DNA of 64,000 bases, taken from assembly GCF_029961765.1 (NCBI RefSeq), contig NZ_CP124681.1, forward strand, positions 3,596,001-3,660,000, read 5' to 3'. Positions 39,782 through 48,970 of the stretch are shown in pieces; the first letter of the stretch is position 1, and each line of letters starts with the position of its first letter. This DNA is from Nocardioides sp. QY071. Its GTDB lineage: Bacteria > Actinomycetota > Actinomycetes > Propionibacteriales > Nocardioidaceae. Position numbers and translations under genes: made by a program. The notes under the pieces are model-generated. The model saw nothing but the letters and a program-made list of their open reading frames with translations. It did no database searches and was not told where the DNA came from.

Positions 39782-40177
39782 TCACGGGTCGTCTGGTCGT
39801 GGGGGGTCGGTGTCGGGGTCACGGCCGTGCGCGACACCGACGACCTCGCCGTGGCCGTCCTGGTCGGTCTTGGATCGACGGACGGTCAGCAGGACGCCGC
39901 CGGCGGCGGGGGTGATGTGGGCGAAGGCGAGCGCGGACCGCTCGCTGGGCCGCAGCGCGGAGGCGTAGCCGAGCAGGATGAGGCACAGAAGCGGGCGGTC
40001 ATCGGCTGGGCGGGATCGAGTCTCGTGACGATGCGGTGGATCTCGACGGGAGTGAGCGGGCTGCCCCCGGTGGGCCGCGCGGCCCAGGGGGCGTCGCGTG
40101 CGGTGAGGTAGACGGCGACGGCAGCAGGGGTCGGCGGGGAGGGCCTGGATGCCGCGGGTATCGCACCAGCGGGTCAT
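39782..40177 (-). pseudogene. Fragment of a tyrosine recombinase (phage-type integrase)
   Basis: On the minus strand the sequence starts WCDTRGIQALPADP, changes frame to VAVYLTARDAP, then LTPVEIHRIVTRLDPAQP, and changes again to LLCLILLGYASALRPSERSALAFAHITPAAGGVLLTVRRSKTDQDGHGE. These are consecutive pieces of an integrase: end of the core-binding domain, then the first catalytic Arg region (ALRPSE) and the Lys region (RRSKTDQ). A middle part and the C-terminal H-x-x-R and Tyr are missing. Confidence 0.75.
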
Positions 40178-40200
40178 TTGGCACCCCGTTGGAGGTTCGC

Positions 40201-40632
40201 TCAGGCGTCGGGCCGGCGCAGCCTCTCGTCGGGGATGACGGCGACGCCGAGGATCTCGATCAACGCCTCGGGCTGCCACAGGGCCGTCGTGCCGATGCCG
40301 GCCATGGCGGGGTAGACCGGCCCCGCCAACTCTCGCCAGGCGGCGCCGATCTCACGGCCGTGCGCCTGGTAGTCGGGGATGTCGGTCAGGTAGATCGTGA
40401 TCGACGTCAGGTCCTCCGGGACGCCGCCGGCGGCACGCAGCGTCGTCAGCACGTTGCCGAACGCCTGGCGGAACTGCTCGACGATCCCACCAGGCACGAT
40501 CCGCATGTCCGCGTCGAGCGCGGTCTGGCCGCCCAGGTAGAGCGTGTTGCCGCTCAGCGTGCCGTGGGAGTAGCCACTCGGCGGGGCCATGGAGGCGGGG
40601 TTCACCGGGATCGGTGTGAGGTCAGTGGTCAT
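40201..40632 (-). CDS. RidA/YjgF-family protein lacking the canonical arginine
   Basis: 143 residues. Family signatures: NPASMAPPSGYSHGTLSGNTLYLGGQTALDAD and FRQAFGNVLTTLRAAGG. Canonical RidA proteins have PAR followed by V-E-V at the active site; here the segment is YPAMAGIGTTALWQP, so the Arg that binds the substrate carboxylate is replaced. It may bind a carboxyl-thioester or act on another enamine. It is divergent from the aromatic-acid-CoA gene cluster. ATG at MTTDLTPI; MIYGRDM six codons upstream is an alternative. Confidence 0.87.
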   Translation of the reverse strand: MTTDLTPIPVNPASMAPPSGYSHGTLSGNTLYLGGQTALDADMRIVPGGIVEQFRQAFGNVLTTLRAAGGVPEDLTSITIYLTDIPDYQAHGREIGAAWRELAGPVYPAMAGIGTTALWQPEALIEILGVAVIPDERLRRPDA

Positions 40633-40689
40633 GTCCCGACCGTAGATCATCTATTGACATCAGTGCAACGTTCGTGCGAGAACTGAAAT

Positions 40690-41349
40690 ATGGAATCGGG
40701 TTCGCTGCCGCTGTCACCGCCGGGCAAGGTCATCTGCTGCGGCCTCAATTACGGCGACCACATCGCCGAGACCGGCCGTGAGCGGCCGAGCCACCCGACC
40801 CTCTTCGCCAAGTACGCCGACACGCTGCTCGCCGACGGCGCGGACATCGTGCTGCCGGCTGGCGTGGAGATCGACTGGGAGGCTGAGCTGGCGGTCGTGG
40901 TGGGCGCCGAGCTCCGCAGGGCGGACCGGGCCGAGGCGGCCCAAGCGATCGGCGGCTACACCGTGGCCAACGACGTCTCGGTGCGGGACTGGCAGCGACG
41001 CACCCTCCAGTGGTTCCAGGGCAAGGCCTGGGACGCGACCACGCCGATCGGGCCGGTGGTGGTCCCGCCCGATGCGATCGACCCGGTCGCCGGCGTCGAC
41101 GTGATGTGTCGGGTCAACGGCGAGGAGCGCCAGCGCGGCAACACCCGCACGCTCGTCTTCGACTGCGCGACGCTGCTGTCCTACATCTCCACCTTCACCG
41201 TGCTACGGCCCGGCGACATCGTGCTGACCGGCACGCCCGGCGGCGTCGGCATGGGCATGACCCCGCCGACCTATCTGCACGACGGCGACGTCGTCGAGAC
41301 CGAGATCCCCGGGATCGGCACCTTGACCAACACGATCCGATTCGCCTGA
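40690..41349 (+). CDS. Fumarylacetoacetate hydrolase (FAH) family protein
   Basis: 219 residues, the short form of the FAH fold. KVICCGLNYGDHIAE and HPTLFAKYADTLLADGADI start the domain; the metal-binding acidic set includes EIDWEAELAVVVG, and RPGDIVLTGTPGGVGMGM ends the active-site region. Family members hydrolyse C-C bonds of acylpyruvates or isomerise dienoates. First gene of a seven-gene operon with CoA ligase, ring hydroxylase and thioesterases, so it probably cleaves a ring-fission product. Confidence 0.9.
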   Translation: MESGSLPLSPPGKVICCGLNYGDHIAETGRERPSHPTLFAKYADTLLADGADIVLPAGVEIDWEAELAVVVGAELRRADRAEAAQAIGGYTVANDVSVRDWQRRTLQWFQGKAWDATTPIGPVVVPPDAIDPVAGVDVMCRVNGEERQRGNTRTLVFDCATLLSYISTFTVLRPGDIVLTGTPGGVGMGMTPPTYLHDGDVVETEIPGIGTLTNTIRFA

Positions 41350-41361
41350 AAGGCATCCCGC

Positions 41362-41856
41362 ATGGACCCCGAGTATGACCAGTACCTCCGCGATCAGGCC
41401 CGATCTCACGCCGCGATGGCCTCCGCGGCGCACGGCCCCATCGTCCCCGTGGTGACACGAGGCGGACACGAGCCCGACCTCACCGCGCAGTCGGAAGGCG
41501 CCACCCGCATCTCTGGGGTGAGCCCCCAGCACACCCCGGCGACACGACTGTGGTTCGGCAAGGTGCACAACCTCGCGGGCTACCGGTCGGTTCCTCACCA
41601 CCACGGTGAGGCCGAGACCGGCGGCTACGTGCTGTCCGGCCGGGCCCGGATCTACTTCGGCGAGAGGTTCGAGGACTACATCGACATGTCCGAGGGCGAC
41701 TGGGTCTTCGTGCCGCCCTTCATGCCGCACGTCGAGTGCAACCTGGATCGCAACAACCCGCTGACCTGGATGACCACCCGCACCCCGGACAACATCGTGG
41801 TCAACCTGCCGCAGGTCGAGGACGCCGACCTCAAGGACTGGGTGAGCCGACCGTGA
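41362..41856 (+). CDS. Single-domain cupin protein
   Basis: 164 residues. The cupin motif 1 is PHHHGEAETGGYVLSGRARIYFG and motif 2 VPPFMPHVECNLDRNNP, giving three His and a Glu suited to bind one metal ion. It is too short to be a gentisate dioxygenase of the usual two-cupin kind. It may be a small ring-cleaving or isomerase-type cupin, or a binding protein. It sits 12 bp after the FAH gene and overlaps the thioesterase gene (GTGA). Confidence 0.85.
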   Translation: MDPEYDQYLRDQARSHAAMASAAHGPIVPVVTRGGHEPDLTAQSEGATRISGVSPQHTPATRLWFGKVHNLAGYRSVPHHHGEAETGGYVLSGRARIYFGERFEDYIDMSEGDWVFVPPFMPHVECNLDRNNPLTWMTTRTPDNIVVNLPQVEDADLKDWVSRP

Positions 41857-42758
41857 GCGCCACCTCCCAGCTCTTCACCGACGCCGTCACCCTCAAGCCC
41901 ACCGCGCCCGAGGCCTTCGACGCTGCGTTCACCGCCACCACGCAGCCCTGCCCTTGGCCCAAGGCGTACGGCGGCGACATGGTCGCCCAGGCGCTGGTCG
42001 CCGCGGTCCGCACGATCACCGACGGCAAGGCCGTCCACTCGATGCACTCCTACTTCATGCGCCCCGTCGACATCGGCGCCGAGGTCCGCTACGAGGTCGA
42101 GGTGCTGCGCGACGGCCGCGGCTACAGCACGCGTCAGGTGCGTGCCTTCCAGAACGACAAGCCGGTCTACGTCTGCATGGCCAGCTTCGCCGCCGGCGAG
42201 CCGAGCGGCAGCTTCCAGGTCACGATGCCGGCCGACCTGCCCGCCCCCGAGACCCTGCCCAGCTCCGCGGAGTACCTCGCCGATCGCTCCGGCGGCACCA
42301 TGACCGAGACTTCGAAGGCCTACTGGTCCGGCGGGCGGAGCTTCGACATGAGGCACGTGCCCGGCCCCGTCTACCTCACCGTCGAGGGCGAGCGCTCGCC
42401 CCACCAGGCGCTCTGGGTCAAGCCGTACGACGCCCTCCGACCGGTCGAGGGTCTCACCGCCGAGCAGCGCGACAGCGCGGCCCTGGCCTACGTCTGCGAC
42501 TACACCATCCTCGAACCAGCTATGCGGGTGCTCGGCCTGGCCTGGGCCGACGAAGGCCTCGTGACGGCCAGCCTCGACCACGCCATGTGGTTCCACCGGC
42601 CGGCGAGCACCGACACCTGGCTGCTCTACGCGCAGGACGCGGTGTCGGTGGCCGACGGCCGCGGTATCGCGGCCGGCCGGTTCTTCACCCCCGACGGCAC
42701 CCTGGTGGCGAGCGTCGTCCAGGAGGGCATGATCCGGACGGGCCAGGTGAGCTCATGA
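41853..42758 (+). CDS. Acyl-CoA thioesterase II (TesB-like, double hotdog)
   Basis: 301 residues, TesB length. The first hotdog carries PKAYGGDMVAQALVAAVRT and SMHSYFMRPVD; the second has DYTILEPAMRVLG and ASLDHAMWFHRPASTDTWLLY with the conserved Asp, and a final GRFFTPDGTLVASVVQEGM. It hydrolyses CoA esters. GTG start inside the cupin stop; the ligase ATG overlaps its own stop, so translation is coupled through three genes. Confidence 0.9.
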   Translation: MSATSQLFTDAVTLKPTAPEAFDAAFTATTQPCPWPKAYGGDMVAQALVAAVRTITDGKAVHSMHSYFMRPVDIGAEVRYEVEVLRDGRGYSTRQVRAFQNDKPVYVCMASFAAGEPSGSFQVTMPADLPAPETLPSSAEYLADRSGGTMTETSKAYWSGGRSFDMRHVPGPVYLTVEGERSPHQALWVKPYDALRPVEGLTAEQRDSAALAYVCDYTILEPAMRVLGLAWADEGLVTASLDHAMWFHRPASTDTWLLYAQDAVSVADGRGIAAGRFFTPDGTLVASVVQEGMIRTGQVSS

Positions 42759-44392
42759 CGGCGCCGACACAGACGCCGAGTGGACTGGTGGACCCCTTCG
42801 CCCGCGACCACCTGCCGCCGGCGGAGCTGTGGCCGACGCTGGACCTCACCGCGCTCGACCACCCGGCCCGGCTCAACGCCGCCGTCGAGCTGGTCGACGC
42901 CGCGGTCGCGACCCACGGTCCCGATCGGCCGGCGCTGCGGACGCCGGACGGCACCGTGTGGTCCTACGGTGAGCTGCTGGCCCGAGCGAACCAGGTCGCG
43001 CACGTCCTCGTCGACGACCTCGGGCTGGTCAGCGGCAAGCGGGTGCTGCTGCGTTCGCCCAACAACCCGTGGACGGTGGCGGCCTGGCTCGGCGTGCTCA
43101 AGGCCGGCGGCATCGTGGTCACCACGATGGCCGCGCTGCGGTCGACCGAGCTGCGCCCGATCGTGGAGCGCACCAGGCCCGCGGTTGCCCTCGTCGACCA
43201 CCGCTTCGTCGACGATGTCGAGGCCGTCCGCGACGACACGGCCCCCGACCTGGTGGTGGTCACCTTCGGCGGCGCCGGCGCGGACGACTTGACCCGCCGC
43301 GCGGCGACCAAGCCCACGACCTTCGCGGCCGTCGACACCGCGGCCGACGACGTCGCACTCTTCGGGCCGACCTCGGGCACCACTGGCACCCCGAAGATCA
43401 CTATCCACTTCCACCGCGACATCCTGGCGATCGACGACACCTTCGGCCGCGGCGTGCTGCGCCTCCAGCCCGACGACCTGGTGGCGTGCACCGCTCCCCT
43501 GGCCTTCACCTTCGGCCTCGGCATCCTGGTCGTGTTCACGCTGCGGGCCGGCGCCTGCGCGCTGCTCACCGAGGCCGCGACGCCGGTCCAGCTCGCCGAC
43601 CTGGTCGCCGAGCACGGCGTCACGGCGCTGGCGACCGCGCCGACGGCGTACAAGCAGATCGTCAAGGCCGGGCATCTCGACCGCCTGGTCAAGCTGCGGG
43701 TCGCCGTCACGGCCGGGGAGCACATGCCGCAGGCGACCTGGGAGGAGATCGAGCGTCAGCTCGGCCTGCGGGTCATCGACGGCATCGGCGCCACCGAGAT
43801 GCTGCACATCTTCATCTCGGCCGCCGGCGACGACATCCGCCCCGGCGCGACCGGGAAGCCGGTGCCGGGCTATCGGGCCGCGATCCTCGACGCGGACGGC
43901 AACGAGGCCGGCCCCGGTGTCGAGGGGCGCCTCGGCGTGATCGGCCCGGTCGGGTGCCGCTATCTCGACGACCCGCGCCAGCGCGGCTACGTCGTCAACG
44001 GCTGGAATGTCACCGGCGACACCTTCCTGCGTGACGAGGACGGCTACTACTGGTACCGCTCGCGCACCGACGACATGATCGTGTCCTCCGGCTACAACAT
44101 CGGCGGGCCCGAGGTCGAGGAGGCACTCGGCACCCACCCCGACGTCGTCGAGGCCGGCGTCGTCGCCGCGCCCGACCCCGAGCGCGGCTCGATCGTGAGC
44201 GCGTTCGTCGTGCTCCGCGAGGGCGTGAGCGGCGACGCCGCCAAGGTCAAGGAGCTCCAGGACCACGTGAAGAACACGCTGGCGCCCTACAAGTACCCGC
44301 GCGAGGTTCGCTTCATCGAGGCGCTCCCGCGCAACACCAGCGGAAAGCTGCAGCACTTCAAGCTGCGCGAGACCATCGGATCGGAGAGCTGA
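42755..44392 (+). CDS. Aromatic acid-CoA ligase (2-aminobenzoate/benzoate-CoA ligase-like)
   Basis: 545 residues of the ANL superfamily in the benzoate/2-aminobenzoate-CoA ligase subfamily: starts LVDPFARDHLPPAELWP, ATP loop FGPTSGTTGTPKITIHFHRD, A5 region IGATEMLHIFIS, hinge WYRSRTDDMIVSSGYNI, and C-terminal Lys region LPRNTSGKLQHFKLRE. It should convert 2-aminobenzoate or salicylate to the CoA thioester used by the next enzyme. The gene pair ligase plus fused monooxygenase is the hallmark of the 2-aminobenzoyl-CoA and salicylyl-CoA routes. Confidence 0.88.
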   Translation: MTAPTQTPSGLVDPFARDHLPPAELWPTLDLTALDHPARLNAAVELVDAAVATHGPDRPALRTPDGTVWSYGELLARANQVAHVLVDDLGLVSGKRVLLRSPNNPWTVAAWLGVLKAGGIVVTTMAALRSTELRPIVERTRPAVALVDHRFVDDVEAVRDDTAPDLVVVTFGGAGADDLTRRAATKPTTFAAVDTAADDVALFGPTSGTTGTPKITIHFHRDILAIDDTFGRGVLRLQPDDLVACTAPLAFTFGLGILVVFTLRAGACALLTEAATPVQLADLVAEHGVTALATAPTAYKQIVKAGHLDRLVKLRVAVTAGEHMPQATWEEIERQLGLRVIDGIGATEMLHIFISAAGDDIRPGATGKPVPGYRAAILDADGNEAGPGVEGRLGVIGPVGCRYLDDPRQRGYVVNGWNVTGDTFLRDEDGYYWYRSRTDDMIVSSGYNIGGPEVEEALGTHPDVVEAGVVAAPDPERGSIVSAFVVLREGVSGDAAKVKELQDHVKNTLAPYKYPREVRFIEALPRNTSGKLQHFKLRETIGSES

Positions 44393-44394
44393 GC

Positions 44395-46767
44395 ATGAGG
44401 ATCGCGATCGTCGGCGGTGGGCCCGGCGGGCTCTACTTCGCCACCCTGATGAAAACGCTCGACCCCGCCCACGAGATCACCGTCTGGGAGCGCAACGCTC
44501 CCGACGACACCTTCGGCTTCGGCGTGGTGTTCTCCGACGAGACCCTCGGCAGCATCGAGGGCGCCGACCAGGTCGTGCACGACCGCATGGAGGAGCAGTT
44601 CGCCCGCTGGACCGACATCGACGTGGAGTTCGACGGCCACGCGTTCACCGTCGGCGGACAGGGCTTCGCCGCGATGTCGCGCAAGGACCTGCTGCGGATC
44701 CTGCAGGAGCGGGTCGCCGAGCTCGGCGTGACCGTCCACTTCCGCACCGAGGCGCCCGATCCCGACGAGCTACGCGCGTCGTACGACCTGGTGCTGGCAG
44801 CAGACGGGCTCAATTCCGCGATCCGGACCAAGTACGCCGACAAGTTCGGGCCTGCTCTCGATCGCCGGCACAACAAGTACATCTGGTTCGGCACCGACCT
44901 GGTCTTCGAGGCGTTCCAGTTCTTCGTCAAGCAGACGCAGTGGGGCACCATGCAGATCCACGGCTACCCCTACTCCGCCCAGGGCTCGACATTCATCGTC
45001 GAGATGCACGAAGACGTCTGGCGGCGCGCCGGACTGGACCGCACCGAGGGCGACAGCTTCCCGCCGGGCGCCTCCGACGACTACGCCGTCGAGCGGATCG
45101 CCGAGATCTTCGCCGACGAGCTGCGCGGGCACGCGATCCTCACCAACAACTCCAAGTGGCTGAACTTCCACACCGTGCGCAACGAGCGCTGGTACGACGG
45201 CAACGTCGTCCTGCTCGGCGATGCCGCCCACACCGCCCACTTCTCCATCGGATCCGGCACCAAGCTGGCCATGGAGGACGCACTCGCCCTCGCCGCCTGC
45301 CTCCACGAGCACCCCACGCTGGAGGCCGCGCTGGAGGCCTACCAGAGCGAGCGCAAGCCGGTCGTCGAGTCCACCCAGCGCGCGGCCCAGGCCTCGCTCG
45401 AGTGGTTCGAGGACATCGGCATGTACGCCGGACAGGACCCGGCCCAGTTCGTCTTCAACCTGCTCACCCGCTCACGCCGGATCACCTTCGAGAACCTCAA
45501 GGAGCGCGACGCGCAGTTCGCGGCCCGGATGGAGGCGGAGTTCGCCCGCCACCAGGGATCACCCGAACCGGCGCCGGCGATGTTTCAGCCGATCCGGATC
45601 GGCGAGCTGGAGCTGAAGAACCGAGTCGTGCTCTCGCCGATGGACATGTACTCCGCCACCAACGGCACACCCGACGACTTCCACCTGGTCCACCTGGGCT
45701 CGAAGGCGATGGGCGGCGCCGGCTTGGTCATGACCGAGATGACCTGCGTGTCCCCCGAGGGCCGGATCACCCCCGGGTGCCCCGGCCTGTGGACCGACGA
45801 GCAGGGCGCCGCGTGGCGCAAGGTCACCGAGTTCGTGCACGCCCGCACCACCGCCAAGATCGGCGTCCAGATCGGTCACTCGGGCCGCAAGGGCTCTACG
45901 AAGCTGATGCGGGAGGGCATGGACGAGCCCCTCGAGGACGGCAACTGGGAGGTCATCGGCCCCTCGGCGCTCCCCTACGGCCCTGGCTGCCACGTGCCGC
46001 GCGAGGCGACCCGCGCCGATCTCGACCAGATCGTCACCGACTTCACCGCCACCGCCCGCCGGGCCGTCGACGCGGGCTTCGACCTGATCGAGGTGCATGC
46101 CGCGCACGGCTACCTCCTGTCCTCCTTCCTCTCACCCGTCGCCAACCGCCGCACCGACGAGTACGGCGGCCCGCTGGAGAACCGCCTCCGCTTCCCGCTC
46201 GAGGTGTTCGACGCGGTGCGCGGCGCGGTCCCCACGCACGTGCCCGTGACCGTCCGGATCTCTGCGACCGACTGGCTGCCCGACGGCAACACGGGCGAGG
46301 ATGCCGTGGACATCGCCCGTGCGTTCATAGAGCACGGCGCCGCCGCGATCGACGTCTCCTCCGGCCAGGTCAGCAAGGACGAGAAGCCGGCCTTCGGCCG
46401 CTCTTACCAGACCCCCTTCGCCGACAAGATCCGCCACCGGGTGGGCGAACCGGCCGGGGCGAAGGTGATCGCGGTCGGCGCCATCTCCTCATACGACGAC
46501 GTGAACTCGATCCTGCTCGCCGGCCGCGCCGACCTCTGCGCCCTCGGCCGCACCCACCTCTACGACCCGAACTGGACACTGCACGCCGCAGCCGAACAGG
46601 ACTACCGGGGCCCCGCGGCACAATGGCCCACCCAGTGGGCCGCCGGCCGGCGCAAGCCGCCGACATCACGCACCGACAAGATCCCGCCCCGACTCCAGCT
46701 CCTGCGCGAGGGCGCCGACGACCAGATACAGCTGCGCTGGACACCGTCCGGCGTCGTACCCACATGA
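44395..46767 (+). CDS. Fused FAD monooxygenase / old-yellow-enzyme reductase (2-aminobenzoyl-CoA monooxygenase/reductase or salicylyl-CoA 5-hydroxylase type)
   Basis: 790 residues in two parts. Residues 1 to about 395 are a class A flavin monooxygenase: MRIAIVGGGPGGLYFATLMK, and the second FAD motif VVLLGDAAHTAHFSIGSGTKLAMEDA. Residues about 402 to 770 are an old yellow enzyme: PIRIGELELKNRVVLSPMDMYS, then HAAHGYLLSSFLSPVANRRTDEYGG and ISATDWLPDGNTGEDAVD. The layout matches the known bifunctional enzyme of aerobic 2-aminobenzoate degradation, which hydroxylates and partly reduces the ring of the CoA ester; relatives hydroxylate salicylyl-CoA. Which ring it uses here is undecided. Confidence 0.9.
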   Translation: MRIAIVGGGPGGLYFATLMKTLDPAHEITVWERNAPDDTFGFGVVFSDETLGSIEGADQVVHDRMEEQFARWTDIDVEFDGHAFTVGGQGFAAMSRKDLLRILQERVAELGVTVHFRTEAPDPDELRASYDLVLAADGLNSAIRTKYADKFGPALDRRHNKYIWFGTDLVFEAFQFFVKQTQWGTMQIHGYPYSAQGSTFIVEMHEDVWRRAGLDRTEGDSFPPGASDDYAVERIAEIFADELRGHAILTNNSKWLNFHTVRNERWYDGNVVLLGDAAHTAHFSIGSGTKLAMEDALALAACLHEHPTLEAALEAYQSERKPVVESTQRAAQASLEWFEDIGMYAGQDPAQFVFNLLTRSRRITFENLKERDAQFAARMEAEFARHQGSPEPAPAMFQPIRIGELELKNRVVLSPMDMYSATNGTPDDFHLVHLGSKAMGGAGLVMTEMTCVSPEGRITPGCPGLWTDEQGAAWRKVTEFVHARTTAKIGVQIGHSGRKGSTKLMREGMDEPLEDGNWEVIGPSALPYGPGCHVPREATRADLDQIVTDFTATARRAVDAGFDLIEVHAAHGYLLSSFLSPVANRRTDEYGGPLENRLRFPLEVFDAVRGAVPTHVPVTVRISATDWLPDGNTGEDAVDIARAFIEHGAAAIDVSSGQVSKDEKPAFGRSYQTPFADKIRHRVGEPAGAKVIAVGAISSYDDVNSILLAGRADLCALGRTHLYDPNWTLHAAAEQDYRGPAAQWPTQWAAGRRKPPTSRTDKIPPRLQLLREGADDQIQLRWTPSGVVPT

Positions 46768-47219
46768 GCCGGGCCCCGGCCGCCGTCGGCGAGTTCCACA
46801 CCCGCGTGGAGTGGATCGACACCGACGCCGCGGGGATCTACCACAACACCACCGTCACCCGGTTCGTCGAGGCCGCCGAGGCACGGCTGATGGCCGCGCG
46901 CGGGCTCGACGGCTACTTCCCCGCCGCGCCCCGGGTGCGCTGGACGGTCGACTTCGAGGCGCCGCTGTTCTTCGGCCAGGACGCCACCGCGACAGTGATC
47001 CTGACGCAGGTCGGCACGACGTCGATGACCTGGGAGTTCGAGGTCTGGGGCGAGGAGTTCCGTGGGCGGCCCCGGATGCGCGCCGCCCACGGGAGCTACG
47101 TGACCGTCCACCTCGGGACCGGCCACGACCCGGACGCCCGCAGCGGCAGCACTCCGTGGCCGACCACGTGGTTGGCCGCACTCCAGGGGCCGGTCCGGCA
47201 CAATGCCGAGGGTGAGTGA
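46764..47219 (+). CDS. 4-Hydroxybenzoyl-CoA-type thioesterase (single hotdog)
   Basis: 151 residues. The active-site signature VEWIDTDAAGIYHNTTVTRFVEAAE carries the conserved Asp of the 4HBT family, and the strand TVDFEAPLFFGQDATATVILTQVG follows. It should release an aromatic acid or dienoate from CoA after hydroxylation. ATG overlaps the previous stop (ATGA). A second thioesterase (TesB type) is in the same operon. Confidence 0.88.
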   Translation: MSRAPAAVGEFHTRVEWIDTDAAGIYHNTTVTRFVEAAEARLMAARGLDGYFPAAPRVRWTVDFEAPLFFGQDATATVILTQVGTTSMTWEFEVWGEEFRGRPRMRAAHGSYVTVHLGTGHDPDARSGSTPWPTTWLAALQGPVRHNAEGE

Positions 47220-48063
47220 CTCCGGCCCCACCGCGCAACGCAACCGCCGCTCCCGCACCACAGTCGTGACCTTCCTCGGTGCCGTCGTCCGGCCCCTGGG
47301 GAACTGGATGCCTATCGCGGGCACCGTCGACCTGCTCACCCAGGCCGGCCTCGACGCGGCGAGCGTGCGCACCGCCGTCCACCGACTGAAGGTGAACGGC
47401 TGGCTGGACTCCGAGGCACGGGACGGCACCCGCGGCTACGCCCTCACCGACACCGCGCTGGCCACCCTCGAGTCCGGCGACGAGGTGATCTGGCACGCCC
47501 GGACCCCTGCAGACCTCGCCGACGGCTGGTGCATCGTGCACTTCGGCGTACCGGAGTCGAAGCGAGCCCGGCGCCACCAGCTGCGCGCCCATCTGTCCCA
47601 CCTCGGCTTCGGCAACATCGGCACAGCGCTGTGGATCGCGCCGGCCCGGATGCGCGACGCAGCCGAGCGAGCCGTCGTCGAGCTCGGCCTGGAGGATCAC
47701 TCCGCCATCTTCGTCGGCGCCTACCACGGCACCCAGGACCTCACCCAGCTGCTCTACAGCAGTTGGGACCTGACCGCGATCGACACGAGCTACCGCGCCT
47801 TCGCCGACGAGTACGACCTCACGGCGGCCGCCGTCGAGCGCACTCCACCCTCACCGGCAGACGCCTTCGCCACCTACGTCGCGATGCTCGACCAATGGCG
47901 CAAGCTGCCGTTCCGCGACCCCGGCTTGCCCAGCGAGCTGCTCGCCGCCGACTGGAACGGGCCACGGGCCACCACCTTGTTCGAGCGGCTGGTCAACGCC
48001 TTGGAGAAGCCGAGCCTCGAGCACGCAGCCACCCGCTGGCCGGACGGGACGACGGCACTGTGA
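47203..48063 (+). CDS. PaaX-family transcriptional repressor
   Basis: 286 residues. The N-terminal winged helix (TVVTFLGAVVRPLGNWMPIAGTVDLLTQAGLDAASVRTAVHRLKVNGWL) and the middle region (DGWCIVHFGVPESKRARRHQLRAHLSHLGFGNIGTALWIAP) are classic PaaX, which senses aryl-CoA thioesters. Its gene overlaps the thioesterase gene by 17 bp, so it is cotranscribed with the pathway it probably represses. Confidence 0.92.
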   Translation: MPRVSDSGPTAQRNRRSRTTVVTFLGAVVRPLGNWMPIAGTVDLLTQAGLDAASVRTAVHRLKVNGWLDSEARDGTRGYALTDTALATLESGDEVIWHARTPADLADGWCIVHFGVPESKRARRHQLRAHLSHLGFGNIGTALWIAPARMRDAAERAVVELGLEDHSAIFVGAYHGTQDLTQLLYSSWDLTAIDTSYRAFADEYDLTAAAVERTPPSPADAFATYVAMLDQWRKLPFRDPGLPSELLAADWNGPRATTLFERLVNALEKPSLEHAATRWPDGTTAL

Positions 48064-48402
48064 GCTGAGCGTTTCGGGGACCTTGGTCAGCCGACCGTTC
48101 GGGGCATGGACCCGATCCCGAGTGACCACGCAGAGCGCCGGGCCAGGCCAGAGCCTTCATCAGGCCCGAGGCTCTTCACGAGACGAGCTCGAAGGTCGGT
48201 TGCGCGTTTGCGGTCGAACGTGGCGACCGCCGCGTGCGAGGCTCGAACACCGCAGCGCCGGTGGCGCTCGGCCGTGCTTCAGCCGCGCCGGGAACGAGCC
48301 GGCCCGCCCGCGTCCTCGATGCCTTGAGACATGACGTGACCGACGTCAGAAACACCCGTCGCCTGTGCCTGAGCCCACGCCCTGCATGACTACCAGCACC
48401 AC
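48064..48402. other. Gap without a recognisable gene
   Basis: About 340 bp between the converging PaaX and TetR genes. Open frames here lack start sites and family features. I see no strong hairpin and none of the dispersed repeats found elsewhere. Confidence 0.5.
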
Positions 48403-48954
48403 CTATCTCGCTTCGGCGACGAACCCAGCCAGGCACTGGTCCATCAGCCGACAGGCCCGCTCCGCGTCCCCCTCGGCGACCACCGCCAGCGCTGAGGCGA
48501 TGTCGACGACATCCTCGCCGCGGACGCCGGGGCGGACCGATGCAGCGACCGCGGGGTCGTGCAGGAGGGTGTCGGTGGCCCGGGCGATGAGGCCGCGGCA
48601 GTCGCTGGACGAGGTCTGCTCGATGCCCGCGGCGACAAGGGCGGCGCCGAGACCGCGGCTGGCGATCGCCTCTACGACGAGACGACGGGCCCAGGAGCGG
48701 ACGGCGGATGCGCCGTCCTGGCTCCCCGGGAGGGCGGCGGCGGCTGCGGCCAGGGCGTGAGCCTCCTGGGCGAACACGGCCTCGAGCAGGTGCAACCGAG
48801 TCGGGAAGTGGCGGTAGAGCGTGGCCGAGCCGACTCCCGCCGCGCGGGCGACCCGGTCGAGGGAGACGGCCGGACCGTCGCGGTCGATGACGTCCTTCGC
48901 GACGGCGAGGACCCGCTCCCGACTCCGGACGGCGTCGGCCCGCTGCGCTGCCAT
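48403..48954 (-). CDS. TetR-family repressor divergent from a DsbA-like gene
   Basis: 183 residues. Helix-turn-helix: SRERVLAVAKDVIDRDGPAVSLDRVARAAGVGSATLYRHFPTRLHLLEAV. The C-terminal domain ends MDQCLAGFVAEAR. The ATG is placed at MAAQRADAVRS because AGGAGG lies 6 bp upstream and because longer frames would run across the twin operators. It most likely represses itself and the DsbA-like gene. Confidence 0.92.
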   Translation of the reverse strand: MAAQRADAVRSRERVLAVAKDVIDRDGPAVSLDRVARAAGVGSATLYRHFPTRLHLLEAVFAQEAHALAAAAAALPGSQDGASAVRSWARRLVVEAIASRGLGAALVAAGIEQTSSSDCRGLIARATDTLLHDPAVAASVRPGVRGEDVVDIASALAVVAEGDAERACRLMDQCLAGFVAEAR

Positions 48955-48970
48955 GCGACCTCCTATTGAA

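Noticed and set aside
40633..40689. Defined promoter with TTGACA for the aromatic-acid operon
   Set aside because: TTGACA is present at about 40654, but no -10 element at proper spacing is convincing, so no promoter feature was called.
48064..48402. Small genes in the gap after the PaaX gene
   Set aside because: Frames of 70 to 90 codons exist on both strands but lack ribosome sites and recognisable sequence.
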